A stretch of DNA of 17,740 nt from JAVVFH01 sp032250585 (lineage in GTDB: Bacteria > Pseudomonadota > Gammaproteobacteria > Xanthomonadales > SZUA-36). The notes under the pieces were generated by a model. It saw only the letters and a program-made list of their open reading frames with translations. It was not told where the DNA came from and did not search any database. Each line of letters starts with the position of its first letter. Positions within the stretch are counted from its first letter, which is position 1. Of the stretch, positions 1-7,937 are shown one piece after another. Made by a program: the position numbers and the translations under genes. The stretch lies in contig JAVVFH010000047.1 in the NCBI GenBank assembly GCA_032250585.1, positions 1 through 17,740 on the forward strand. The letters run 5' to 3'.

Positions 1-1261
1 GCAACCGCTTGCCACTCACCCAGACATCGCTGATCTGGCCTCTCGAGGCAGCGTAGATGACCTGGGACACGACGTGGTGCAGCGGCTGGGTCTCCGGCGA
101 GACAAGGTTCAGGGCGCAAAGGTCAGCTTGCTTGCCGGGTTCGATGCTGCCAATCCGGTCTGATTGCCCCAGGGCACGGGCACCGTTGATCGTAAGCATT
201 TCCAGCGCCTGAAAGGCGTCGACCGCCCGGGCATTGCCGGAAATGCCCTTGGCCAGCAGGGCAGCCGTCTGGGCCTCGGCCAGAAGATCGAGGTCGTTGT
301 TGCTGGCGGCGCCATCGGTACCCAACGCAACATTCACGCCGGCACGCAGCAAGGAATCGACGGGGCACATCCCGCTCGCCAATTTGAGGTTCGATTGCGG
401 GCAATGGATAACGTGCACCCTGTGGGTGGCCAGTTGGTCGATATCTGCAGCGGAAAGGTGAGCCATGTGCACAGCCTGCAATTTTTCATTCAGCAGGCCG
501 AACCGTTGCAGGCGTGCCAGCGGATGGAGACCATGCTGCTGCAGGGAATGCCTGATTTCCCAATCGGTCTCTAGCAGGTGCAAATGCACCGGGATGGCGA
601 GTTCATCGGAAAGAGCGGCAATTCGGCGCAGGGTGTCGTCCGAAACCGTGTACGGTGCGTGCGGTGACAGTGTAAAACTTATCAGCGGATCATCGCGCCA
701 TCGTTCATGGATGGCCAAGCCCTTGGCGAAATAGCGTTCGATGTCGGCGGCCCAAGGCGTTTCAATCTCGATCAGCGGAATCCCGACACTGGCCCGGATG
801 CCGGTTTGGAGACACAGTTTCAGGGTTTCGTCGAAAAAGAAATACATGTCGTTGAAGCAGGTCGTGCCCCCCCTCAACATCTCGGCAATGGCCAGCAAGC
901 TGCCGTCGCGTACAAACTCCGGTCCGACAAAGCGCGACTCTGCCGGCCAGATATGTTCCTGCAGCCAGCGGTGCAGTTCCATGTCGTCGGCATAACCACG
1001 CAACAAGGTCATCGGCGAATGCGTGTGCATATTCACCAGGCCCGGCAGCAATACGTGGCCGGTCAAATCTACCGACTCCGCTTGTGGATAGGTCCGTTTA
1101 GCCTCCGGGCTCGGCATAAGTGCACGCACGACACCGTTTTCGATAAGCACCGAATGCGCGACATGCACGGTGTTCGCCGGTACGACCGGCACGACAAAGT
1201 CGGCGTGCAGCAACGTCAAGCGGTTCGCAATCAGCTTTTCGGGCACAGCAGATACGTCCAT
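1..1261 (-). CDS. mtaD: TRZ/ATZ family amidohydrolase, MtaD-like (methylthioadenosine / S-adenosylhomocysteine deaminase), 3' end cut by window edge
   Basis: Read on the minus strand from the ATG at 1261, the frame is open for 420 codons to the window edge; only about 20 C-terminal residues should be missing for a protein of about 440. Visible amidohydrolase metal-site motifs are NMHTHSP (H79, H81), LSPHAPYTVSD (H201), HLHLLET (H226, H228) and GTDGAASNND (D316). The stretch LLRGYADD...WLQEHIWPAE is typical of the MtaD/SahH-deaminase branch. Family knowledge: these cytosolic metal-dependent enzymes deaminate 5'-methylthioadenosine and/or S-adenosylhomocysteine to inosyl products in S-adenosylmethionine by-product salvage. 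The gene begins 12 nt after the efp stop and is probably cotranscribed with efp. In Pseudomonas the mtaD gene precedes ubiG, so ubiG could lie just to the left; that is inference. Other TRZ/ATZ deaminases (guanine or triazine type) are less likely alternatives. Substrate is not proven by sequence. Confidence 0.87.
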   Translation of the reverse strand, partial: MDVSAVPEKLIANRLTLLHADFVVPVVPANTVHVAHSVLIENGVVRALMPSPEAKRTYPQAESVDLTGHVLLPGLVNMHTHSPMTLLRGYADDMELHRWLQEHIWPAESRFVGPEFVRDGSLLAIAEMLRGGTTCFNDMYFFFDETLKLCLQTGIRASVGIPLIEIETPWAADIERYFAKGLAIHERWRDDPLISFTLSPHAPYTVSDDTLRRIAALSDELAIPVHLHLLETDWEIRHSLQQHGLHPLARLQRFGLLNEKLQAVHMAHLSAADIDQLATHRVHVIHCPQSNLKLASGMCPVDSLLRAGVNVALGTDGAASNNDLDLLAEAQTAALLAKGISGNARAVDAFQALEMLTINGARALGQSDRIGSIEPGKQADLCALNLVSPETQPLHHVVSQVIYAASRGQISDVWVSGKRL

Positions 1262-1273
1262 CGCAGGTCTGGA

Positions 1274-1843
1274 TCAGTCCTTCACGCGGGAGACATATTC
1301 GCCGCTGCGGGTATCCACGCGAATGACTTCGCCGTTGTCCACAAACAACGGTACCCGCACGACCGCACCCGTTTCCAGGGTAGCCGGCTTACCACCGCCC
1401 CCCGACGTGTCGCCGCGCAGACCGGGGTCGGTTTCAACGATCCGTAATTCGGTGAAATTCGGTGGTGTCACGCTAAGGGGCTCACCGTTGTACAGCGTCA
1501 TCTGACAGATGTCCTCTTCCTTTAACCACTTGGCGCTCTCGCCCATCGCTTCGGCGGACACAGCATATTGCTCGAAGCTTTCCGGGTGCATGAAGTGCCA
1601 AAACTCGCCGTCGCTGTACAGGTATTGAACGTCGGTCTCGAAAACATCGGCGGCTTCGACAGCCTCGCCTGATTTAAAGGTTCGCTCGATGACCCTTCCC
1701 GTTTTCAGGTTGCGAACGCGGACGCGGCTGAACGCCTGGCCTTTACCCGGCTTCACGAACTCGTTTTCGACTATGGCACAGGGATCGCCATCGAGCATGA
1801 TCTTGAGACCGCCCTTGAATTCGCTGGTACTGTAGGTCGCCAT
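1274..1843 (-). CDS. efp: Translation elongation factor P
   Basis: 189 residues, full length for bacterial EF-P. EF-P binds stalled ribosomes between the P and E sites and relieves arrest at polyproline stretches. The N-terminal KOW-like domain (about 1-65) carries the loop KPGKGQAF with Lys34, the residue that is beta-lysylated by EpmA/EpmB in Escherichia coli; an Arg at this site would have indicated the EarP rhamnosylation system. Two OB-fold domains follow, with the C-terminal signature VRVPLFVDNGEVIRVDTR near the end. A strong Shine-Dalgarno (GGAGG, read on the minus strand at about 1849-1853) sits 5 nt before the ATG and supports this start. The gene is divergent from the fimX-like gene and followed 12 nt later by the mtaD-like gene. 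No epmA or epmB is in the window, so lysylation is inferred only from Lys34. Confidence 0.97.
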   Translation of the reverse strand: MATYSTSEFKGGLKIMLDGDPCAIVENEFVKPGKGQAFSRVRVRNLKTGRVIERTFKSGEAVEAADVFETDVQYLYSDGEFWHFMHPESFEQYAVSAEAMGESAKWLKEEDICQMTLYNGEPLSVTPPNFTELRIVETDPGLRGDTSGGGGKPATLETGAVVRVPLFVDNGEVIRVDTRSGEYVSRVKD

Positions 1844-2188
1844 CTAAGCCTCCGAAATGTGCTTTGCGGTTCGCCGGGCGCCTCGCTACAGCGGTGTGCA
1901 GCGGCCCACGGGACGTCAATCGCCAATGATAGCGCGAACGGTACCACCGAGTCAGCCGCAAGGCCCACATTTCGAAACGCGCAGCCCCCGCTATCTGGAC
2001 AGGTCCGCACCGCGGGCGCCGCAAGAAAGACGTAGCTATCAATTACGGTGCCAATGGTCCATAATTGAACGGGAAATAGGTGACCACTAACTTAAACTCA
2101 ATTTTCAAATATACTGATAATTTATTGATTTGAGCTGGATAACCGTGTTAAAAACGTAGTGTGTGTATGGCAAGGAGGCCATCAGCGA
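1844..2188. promoter_or_regulatory. Divergent intergenic region between efp and the fimX-like gene
   Basis: 345 nt without a convincing gene; short frames exist on both strands but have neither good starts nor family resemblance. The half next to efp is GC-rich, while 2040-2155 is markedly AT-rich, as expected of promoter DNA. Toward fimX, GATAAT (2116-2121) lies 18 nt after TTAAAC (2092-2097), and TATACT occurs at 2110-2115. Toward efp, TATCAT can be read on the minus strand at 1931-1926, but no good -35 accompanies it. The Shine-Dalgarno AAGGAGG for fimX is at 2172-2178. Promoter assignments are by eye and tentative. Confidence 0.4.
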
Positions 2189-4213
2189 ATGCACAGCCCT
2201 AACCTGCTCGTCATCGATCGTTCCGCTGAAACAGCCGAGCGTGTCAACTCATTGCTCCGCAATTCCGGAATTAAAATTCACGTAATTCATGCGTGTTCCA
2301 GCACGGACGTCAAACGTTCACTGGATCATGACAAGCCCGTGCTGATACTCTACGCCGACCCGGAAGACAGCGATGCGCCACTGATCGAAATCGGTGCGCT
2401 CGCCGAATCCTGCTCGGTCCCTCTGGCCCTGTTCACAAGCCTGGACGCGCCCGAAAAACTGGCTGCGGCACTCAATCAGACGGCCTGCCACGTCATCAAT
2501 GCCGACAATGAAAATCTGCTGGTTTCAGCCGTGAACCGGCTTGCAAAAAGCAAGCAGAACGAACGCCGACACGAACGCCAAAACCAGCGCCTGCAGGAGC
2601 TCGAACACCGCTACAACCTTCTGCTCGACAGTTCGCGCGAAGCCATCGCCTACGTGCATGAAGGTCTGCATGTTTACACCAATCGCGCCTATCGCGAAGC
2701 ACTGAACGTACGAGACGAATCCGAGATCGCCGGCCTGTCGCTGCTGGACATACTGAAAGCGGGTGACACCGATCTGAAAAGTACCTTCAGAGCGCTTTCC
2801 AAGGGCCAATTTCCAACCGAGCCATTGGCCGTCACTGTGCAACGGCAAGACGGCGGAGAATTCGACGCCAGGCTCATTTTCTTACCGGCCCGCTTCGACG
2901 GCGAAGACTGCATACAAATGATGGTGCAACGCAGTGACACCGCCACGCACCTGGCTACCGAATTGGAGCGCTTGCGGCTGATCGACCCGCTGACGCGCCT
3001 GATGAACCGCAATGCTCTCTTCGAAGAACTGGAAACCAGCATTGCCGCCGGGCCTTGCGATGGGGCGGCAGCCATTTTGTACATCGAGCCGGACGGCTTT
3101 GAAGAACTGCGCGACGAGCTCGATGCCGATGCCACCGACAAGTTCATCAGCGATCTGGCAGCCATCATCAAGGGAGCTTTGCGCGATACCGATAAAATTG
3201 CCCGCATCGCCGACGAGGCTTTTGCGGCCCTGGTTTACCGCAACGACAGCGGCGCGCTTGAAAATGCCGCCCGCGAAATCCTGGAGGCTTACCGCGGCCA
3301 CGTAATCGAATTTGGCGATCGGGCACTGTCAGGGACCTGTAGCATCGGCCTGGCAAGCATCGGCAGGCTGAGCCGCAATGCTACGCACATCATGGCCAAT
3401 GCCCGCAAGGCGCACCGCGAAGCGGCACAACAAGGTGACCAACTGGTCGCTCACCGTCCGCAACTGACGGCCGTCAGTTCCAACGACGACGATCAACAAT
3501 GGGTCCGCCGCATCAACTACGCCATCGGCAACGATGACTTCTACTCCGTGCAGCAGTCCATCGTCGACCTCGATGGCGAAGGCCAGCACTTGATTGAGAA
3601 CATGACCTACATGCGCGAAGAGACAGGCGATCGTGCGCCGGTTGATTATGCGAATGTCGCCGATCGGAACGACCTGGCGGGGCGCATCGACCGGCACGTA
3701 ATCCCGGGCCTGCTCAAGTCGTTCGTTGAAAACAATGACCGTCAAATCATCAGCATCAGCAACAACTCCGTACTCGATTACGGCTTTCCCGCCTGGCTCG
3801 CTGAGCAGTTCAACACATACTGCGTAGAGGGCGACAGGGTGGTGCTGCAAATTCCAGCCGTCGCCGCGCTGAGCAATCTCAAGCCCGCCCAACGGTTGAT
3901 GAAGGAACTTCAACCGCTCGGTTCGCGACTGGCTATCTCGTCCTTCGATGCGTCGCGGAGATCGCTGCAATTGCTGGAACATCTCGGTGTATCGTATATC
4001 AAGCTTGATCCGAAACTGACCAGAGAACTTACGTCCAGCAGCAAAAACCAGGAAGACGTGCGAAAGATCACGGAAGCGGCACAGCAGCGAGGCGTTTGTG
4101 TCATTGCGGATGAAGTCTCCGATACCGCGAGCCTCGCCACGCTCTGGCAATGCGGTGTCAAACTTGTCGCGGGGACCTTTCTGAAAGAACAGTCGCAGGT
4201 TATCGCCCAATAA
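2189..4213 (+). CDS. fimX: FimX-like protein: degenerate receiver - PAS - degenerate GGDEF - degenerate EAL
   Basis: 674 residues from the ATG at 2189, which has AAGGAGG 10 nt upstream; a GTG 30 nt earlier is open but lacks such a site. Order: receiver-like domain about 1-117 with an incomplete acidic pocket (D10, D57), PAS domain about 135-250, GGDEF fold about 262-420 starting at the conserved LIDPLTRLMNR, and EAL fold about 437-668. The GGDEF signature is replaced by IADEAF (340-345), so cyclase activity is unlikely. EAL is replaced by ENM (470-472) and DDFGTG by SSFDAS (584-589), so phosphodiesterase activity is unlikely, although KLD (605-607) survives. Length, order and the C-terminal LATLWQCGV resemble Pseudomonas FimX and Xanthomonas Filp, which bind cyclic-di-GMP through the inactive EAL domain and promote type IV pilus assembly at the cell pole. 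No pilus genes are in the window, so the role is by homology only. Confidence 0.82.
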   Translation: MHSPNLLVIDRSAETAERVNSLLRNSGIKIHVIHACSSTDVKRSLDHDKPVLILYADPEDSDAPLIEIGALAESCSVPLALFTSLDAPEKLAAALNQTACHVINADNENLLVSAVNRLAKSKQNERRHERQNQRLQELEHRYNLLLDSSREAIAYVHEGLHVYTNRAYREALNVRDESEIAGLSLLDILKAGDTDLKSTFRALSKGQFPTEPLAVTVQRQDGGEFDARLIFLPARFDGEDCIQMMVQRSDTATHLATELERLRLIDPLTRLMNRNALFEELETSIAAGPCDGAAAILYIEPDGFEELRDELDADATDKFISDLAAIIKGALRDTDKIARIADEAFAALVYRNDSGALENAAREILEAYRGHVIEFGDRALSGTCSIGLASIGRLSRNATHIMANARKAHREAAQQGDQLVAHRPQLTAVSSNDDDQQWVRRINYAIGNDDFYSVQQSIVDLDGEGQHLIENMTYMREETGDRAPVDYANVADRNDLAGRIDRHVIPGLLKSFVENNDRQIISISNNSVLDYGFPAWLAEQFNTYCVEGDRVVLQIPAVAALSNLKPAQRLMKELQPLGSRLAISSFDASRRSLQLLEHLGVSYIKLDPKLTRELTSSSKNQEDVRKITEAAQQRGVCVIADEVSDTASLATLWQCGVKLVAGTFLKEQSQVIAQ

Positions 4214-4217
4214 CCCC

Positions 4218-4251
4218 TCTGACCAGGCGCTCTGCACTGCTACTGGTCAGA
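4218..4251 (+). other. 9-bp inverted repeat between fimX-like gene and gluQ
   Basis: TCTGACCAG (4218-4226) and CTGGTCAGA (4243-4251) are perfect inverted copies separated by 16 nt, starting 5 nt after the fimX-like stop. There is no T-run after the second arm, so it is not a standard intrinsic terminator. It could stabilise the upstream 3' end or act as an operator; this is inference. Confidence 0.45.
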
Positions 4252-4279
4252 CGGGCACAGCGGGCGCTAAACTTCGTGC

Positions 4280-5215
4280 ATGCCCACCGTGGATCGGCAA
4301 TCACCGCCCATTGGCCGCTTCGCGCCCTCGCCGACCGGCGACCTGCATTTCGGTTCACTCGTAGCCGCCGTAGCGAGTTTTCTGCAAGCCAGGCATGCCG
4401 GCGGGCAGTGGCTGGTACGGATCGATGACATTGATCCGCCCCGCGAGGTACCCGACAGCGCCACACGCATCATCCAGGAACTCCGCCATTTCGGGATGAT
4501 CTCCGATTCGCCGGTACTCTTCCAGAGCTGCCGCGGAACGGCCTACCGGGCTGCACTGGAATGGCTTTTGGAACGGAACCTGGCATACTGGTGCGGGTGC
4601 AGTCGCTCCGATTTACCCCCTTCCGGAATCTACCCTGGCACCTGCAGCAAAGGCCTGCCGGCAGGAAAACAGCCTCGCGCCGTTCGATTGCGCGTGCCCG
4701 ACGAGTCCATTGGTTTCGAAGACCTGATCCAGGGCTCGATCGTGGAGAATCTGCAGCAAACGGTGGGGGACTTCGTGATCTGGCGGGCCGACGGCCTGCC
4801 GGCTTACCAACTCGCAGCGGTCGTCGATGATGCCTTCCAGGGCGTTACCGAAGTCGTGCGGGGTTCGGACCTGCTCGATTCCACCGCTCGTCAGATTTCC
4901 CTGCAACGACGTCTCGGCCTGCCGACTCCTTGCTATGCCCACCACCCGGTTGCGACAGATGCCGGTGGGCGTAAACTTGGCAAGCGCCTGGGCTCAGACC
5001 CGGTTGGCCGGCTTTCGACGAGCCAGACCCTGCTCCGCAGCTTGCGGTTTCTCGGCCAACCCTGTCCGGACGGTCTCGCACTGGCTGAAACCTGGCAATG
5101 GGCGCTGGCGAACTGGCGGCTGGCCAGCGTACCGCGAATGCGCGCCATACCGATCGCGGATAATGACCGCTCCGGGGGTCTGGCCCGGATGAAACCCGAC
5201 CGTCAAACGGTATAA
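4280..5215 (+). CDS. gluQ: Glutamyl-Q tRNA(Asp) synthetase (GluQ-RS)
   Basis: 311 residues, right for GluQ-RS, which is a truncated GluRS paralogue lacking the anticodon-binding domain. It activates glutamate without tRNA and attaches it to queuosine at position 34 of tRNA-Asp. The HIGH-region equivalent is FAPSPTGDLHFGSL (14-27). The zinc site is C105, C107, Y118 and C122 in CGC...IYPGTC, matching the known Cys-Cys-Tyr-Cys pattern. The KMSKS-loop equivalent is RKLGKRLGSD, with the Ser of KLSK replaced by Gly. No clear Shine-Dalgarno precedes the ATG at 4280, but the start fits the family N terminus, a few residues before APSPTG. In E. coli gluQ follows dksA; here it follows the fimX-like gene by 66 nt. 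accA follows closely, so cotranscription with accA is possible. Confidence 0.95.
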   Translation: MPTVDRQSPPIGRFAPSPTGDLHFGSLVAAVASFLQARHAGGQWLVRIDDIDPPREVPDSATRIIQELRHFGMISDSPVLFQSCRGTAYRAALEWLLERNLAYWCGCSRSDLPPSGIYPGTCSKGLPAGKQPRAVRLRVPDESIGFEDLIQGSIVENLQQTVGDFVIWRADGLPAYQLAAVVDDAFQGVTEVVRGSDLLDSTARQISLQRRLGLPTPCYAHHPVATDAGGRKLGKRLGSDPVGRLSTSQTLLRSLRFLGQPCPDGLALAETWQWALANWRLASVPRMRAIPIADNDRSGGLARMKPDRQTV

Positions 5216-5216
5216 T
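5211..5216 (+). promoter_or_regulatory. Possible -10 element for accA overlapping the gluQ stop codon
   Basis: A perfect TATAAT lies across the gluQ TAA stop (5213-5215), 26 nt before the accA ATG. No recognisable TTGACA-like hexamer sits 16-18 nt upstream, so sigma-70 promoter activity is only a possibility. Confidence 0.3.
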
Positions 5217-5242
5217 GCACCATAGCCCGATTGAGCAGCGCC

Positions 5243-6199
5243 ATGAATTCGAACTACCTTGACTTCGAGCAGCCGATTGCAGAACTGCAGGCCAAAATCG
5301 ATGAACTCAAAAACGTTGGTTCCGACAACGCCATCAACCTGGATGAAGAAATCCAGCGCCTCCAGACCAAGATGCGCCAGAAAATCAAGGGGATTTTCAA
5401 GGATCTCACGCCCTGGCAAATTTCACAGCTGAGCCGGCATCCGCTGCGGCCCTATACGCTCGATTACGCGGAAAAGATTTTTGACGAGTTTCACGAACTC
5501 CACGGTGACCGCGCCTTTGCCGATGATCACGCCATCGTGGGCGGGCTGGCCCGCTTCCGCGGACGCGCCGTGGTCCTGATCGGCCAACAAAAAGGCCGCG
5601 ACACCAAGGCCAAGGTGTTCCGTAATTTCGGAATGCCGCGTCCGGAAGGCTACCGCAAGGCTTTGCGGCTGATGAACATGGCGGCACGCTTCCACCTGCC
5701 GCTGCTGACCTTCATCGACACGCCAGGCGCATATCCGGGCGTCGGCGCAGAGGAGCGTGGTCAGTCAGAGGCGATCGCTCGCAACCTGCAGCTCATGTCG
5801 CGGCTGCCAGTGCCGATCATCTGCACGGTCATCGGTGAAGGCGGTTCCGGCGGCGCGTTGGCTATTGGGGTAGGAGACCGGGTCAACATGCTGGAGTACA
5901 GCACCTACTCTGTCATATCGCCCGAGGGTTGCGCGTCCATTCTCTGGAAGGACGCCGCCAATGCCGAAAGCGCTGCGACGGCACTGGGCATTACCTCGGA
6001 CCGCCTCAAGCAACTCGGCCTGATCGATCAGATCATCCCGGAACCGCTTGGTGGAGCGCATAAGGCGCCGGACGAAGTCGCCGAGCGCATCGCTGAATGC
6101 CTGGAAAGCCAGCTGGAAGAGCTGGACGAGATCGCGACCGAGGAACTCGTCGAACAACGCTATCGACGCCTGCTCAGCCATGGCGAATTCCAGGAATAA
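5243..6199 (+). CDS. accA: Acetyl-CoA carboxylase carboxyltransferase subunit alpha
   Basis: 318 residues from the ATG at 5243; an in-frame TTG at 5231 is less likely. E. coli AccA has 319 residues and also begins with a short leader into LDFEQPIAEL. AccA pairs with AccD in the cytosolic alpha2-beta2 carboxyltransferase that moves the carboxyl group from carboxybiotin-BCCP to acetyl-CoA, giving malonyl-CoA for fatty acid synthesis. The N-terminal helical region (about 1-65) precedes a crotonase-like fold containing RNFGMPRPEGYRKALRLM, IDTPGAYPGVGAEERGQSEA and GEGGSGGALAIGVGD, whose Gly-Gly turns form the oxyanion holes. tilS starts 15 nt after the stop. accD, accB and accC are not in the window, as is usual in gammaproteobacteria. 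Confidence 0.98.
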   Translation: MNSNYLDFEQPIAELQAKIDELKNVGSDNAINLDEEIQRLQTKMRQKIKGIFKDLTPWQISQLSRHPLRPYTLDYAEKIFDEFHELHGDRAFADDHAIVGGLARFRGRAVVLIGQQKGRDTKAKVFRNFGMPRPEGYRKALRLMNMAARFHLPLLTFIDTPGAYPGVGAEERGQSEAIARNLQLMSRLPVPIICTVIGEGGSGGALAIGVGDRVNMLEYSTYSVISPEGCASILWKDAANAESAATALGITSDRLKQLGLIDQIIPEPLGGAHKAPDEVAERIAECLESQLEELDEIATEELVEQRYRRLLSHGEFQE

Positions 6200-6214
6200 G
6201 CCACAAAGCCTGCC

Positions 6215-7588
6215 ATGAGTCATCCGCAGGCCTTTTTCTCCAGCGAATCACTGCTGGCGGAACTGCACCGTTTGCCCCAGCCGCTGAAGTACTGGGTTGG
6301 CTTCAGCGGTGGGGCCGACTCCACGGCACTGCTGCAGGCCTTGCACGAACGCCAGGCCGACCTGACGGCGCCGCTCGAAGCGCTTCACTTTCACCATGGC
6401 CTGCAGGGCGAGGGAGACGCGTGGCTGGAACACTGCCGAAGGTTCTGTGCGCAGCGTGGCATCGCGTTTTCGTCAAAACGCCTGGAAATTCACGCCGCCA
6501 GGGGCGTTAGTCCCGAAGAGGAAGCGCGCGACCGGCGTTACGAAGCAGTGGCGAAGGTGCTTGGTGAGCACGAAATGTACCTCACGGCGCACCATGCTGA
6601 CGACCAGGCTGAAACGCTTTTCCTCAACCTGATGCGCGGCAGCGGCATCGACGGGCTGGCTGGAATCCCCACGCTGCGTGCTTTGGACGCCGGCTGGGTA
6701 GCGCGGCCACTGCTGGGTGTTTATCGCAGGGAACTGCTGGGCTATCTGGAGAGCCGTGGCGTGGACTGGGTCACCGATCCATCGAACAGGGACGTCCGCT
6801 TTGACCGAAACTTTCTGAGGCAGGAAATTTTCCCATTGCTGGAGTCGCGCTGGCCGGGGATTGCGGCCCGCCTGGCCCGGACGGCGCGAAACGCGCGTAT
6901 TTCGGCCAGGGCGGTCGAGGCCTTCGTCGATCAGCAGGCCGGGCACTTACTGGCCGACAGCGAGAGGCTGCCGCTGCCGCCCCTGCGTTCACTGTCGCCT
7001 GACATGCGCAGCCTGGTCCTGCGTCAATGGCTGCGCCGACACGAACTGCGCGCGCTTCCCGAGAACCGCCTGAACGAATTTCTGGAACAGGCCTGCGCAG
7101 AGACCCCGGCGAGCCAGGCGGAAGTGACCTGGTCCGGATGGATGATCAAACGTTATCGGCAAAACCTGTGGTTGCAGCGCAGCAAGGCGCTGCCCGCTTG
7201 CCCGACGCGGCCGTGGTCTGCGGGTACGTCGCTGGAACTGGGCGACGAATTGGGCGAACTGCGCCTGGAGGGGGGAGATATCGACCTGCCGGGGTCCTGG
7301 TCGGTTCGGGCGCGCAGCCCGGCAGACCGTCTCCAGTTACATCAAGACAGGCCCAGGCGCCCGGCGAAAGACTTGTTCCAGTCTTCGGGAGTACCGCCCT
7401 GGCTGCGCTCCTGCGTACCCATTTTGTGTTGGGACGGAGAGCCCTCAGCTCTGGGCGACTGGCTCATCAGCGCCAAGCTGCATGCCTGGCTCACGGAAAA
7501 CCGGCAAACCCTGCGCTGGCAGCCCTCAAACCCCCTCCTGGCGCGCTTGCGTCAAGATGCCCACGAGGCCGTTCACGGACCGTCCTAA
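6215..7588 (+). CDS. tilS: tRNA(Ile)-lysidine synthase
   Basis: 457 residues, normal for the long gammaproteobacterial TilS. The enzyme uses ATP to attach lysine to C34 of the tRNA-Ile with a CAU anticodon, switching its identity from Met to Ile; it is usually essential. The PP-loop ATP-pyrophosphatase motif SGGADST spans 31-37. HHADDQAET (126-134) and MRGSGIDGLAG (140-150) complete the N-terminal catalytic domain, followed by VDWVTDPSNRDVRFDRNFLR, the conserved substrate-side segment. A middle helical domain follows, then a TilS C-terminal domain near 375-440 with LFQSSGVPPWLR. The ATG at 6215 follows accA by 15 nt without an obvious Shine-Dalgarno, so translation may depend on readthrough from accA. 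accA and tilS are also close together in E. coli. Confidence 0.96.
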   Translation: MSHPQAFFSSESLLAELHRLPQPLKYWVGFSGGADSTALLQALHERQADLTAPLEALHFHHGLQGEGDAWLEHCRRFCAQRGIAFSSKRLEIHAARGVSPEEEARDRRYEAVAKVLGEHEMYLTAHHADDQAETLFLNLMRGSGIDGLAGIPTLRALDAGWVARPLLGVYRRELLGYLESRGVDWVTDPSNRDVRFDRNFLRQEIFPLLESRWPGIAARLARTARNARISARAVEAFVDQQAGHLLADSERLPLPPLRSLSPDMRSLVLRQWLRRHELRALPENRLNEFLEQACAETPASQAEVTWSGWMIKRYRQNLWLQRSKALPACPTRPWSAGTSLELGDELGELRLEGGDIDLPGSWSVRARSPADRLQLHQDRPRRPAKDLFQSSGVPPWLRSCVPILCWDGEPSALGDWLISAKLHAWLTENRQTLRWQPSNPLLARLRQDAHEAVHGPS

Positions 7589-7667
7589 ACCGCAAATGCG
7601 CCGACCGGCCAACGGCAATGAAGCCTCCGTAAAATGGCACCAGACCAAAGGCATCCGCCCAGATAAG

Positions 7668-7676
7668 TGATACTAT
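7668..7676 (+). promoter_or_regulatory. Probable extended -10 promoter for xseB-ispA-dxs
   Basis: TGATACTAT (TG at 7668-7669, hexamer TACTAT at 7671-7676) lies 21 nt before the xseB ATG, in the 109-nt gap after tilS. The TG dinucleotide one base before a 5/6 match to TATAAT is the extended -10 form, which can compensate for the weak -35 seen here. The rest of the gap (7589-7697) shows no gene and no T-tailed hairpin. Confidence 0.45.
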
Positions 7677-7697
7677 GCAGCAATCGGAAAAAGACCC

Positions 7698-7937
7698 ATG
7701 AATGACGAAACCGACACATTACCCGATTTCGAAAAATCCCTGAGCGAGCTCGAATCGCTGGTAGAACAACTCGAGTCCGGCGAACTCAACCTCGACGAAT
7801 CGATGCATAAATTCAAGCGCGGCGTGGAACTCACCCGACATTGTCAAAACGTACTCGACCAGGCACAGCAAACGGTCGAGCAGTTGATCGATATGGAAAA
7901 TGAAAGCCGTTCCACTCCGCTCGACACCAGTGACTGA
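7698..7937 (+). CDS. xseB: Exodeoxyribonuclease VII small subunit
   Basis: 79 residues, typical of XseB (about 70-85). It is a small helical protein: LPDFEKSLSELESLVEQLES opens the first helix, then GELNLDESMHKFKRGVEL forms the conserved turn and second helix. XseB binds in several copies to XseA; the complex degrades single-stranded DNA to oligonucleotides in both directions in mismatch repair and nucleotide-damage tolerance. A GGA-containing purine stretch at about 7685-7692 precedes the ATG. xseA is not in the window. The xseB-ispA-dxs order matches E. coli. The 3' end overlaps the ispA start. Confidence 0.95.
   Translation: MNDETDTLPDFEKSLSELESLVEQLESGELNLDESMHKFKRGVELTRHCQNVLDQAQQTVEQLIDMENESRSTPLDTSD

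Noticed and set aside
707..1447. Open frame of about 246 codons on the plus strand
   Set aside because: Lies opposite the MtaD-like gene and crosses into efp; the minus-strand products carry catalytic motifs and this one does not.
2159..2188. Upstream GTG start for the fimX-like gene
   Set aside because: The AAGGAGG at 2172-2178 is correctly placed for the ATG at 2189 and would lie inside the coding region if the GTG were used.
3329..4237. Open frame of about 302 codons on the minus strand
   Set aside because: Antisense to the GGDEF and EAL parts of the fimX-like gene, which have clear motifs; no family resemblance in the antisense product.
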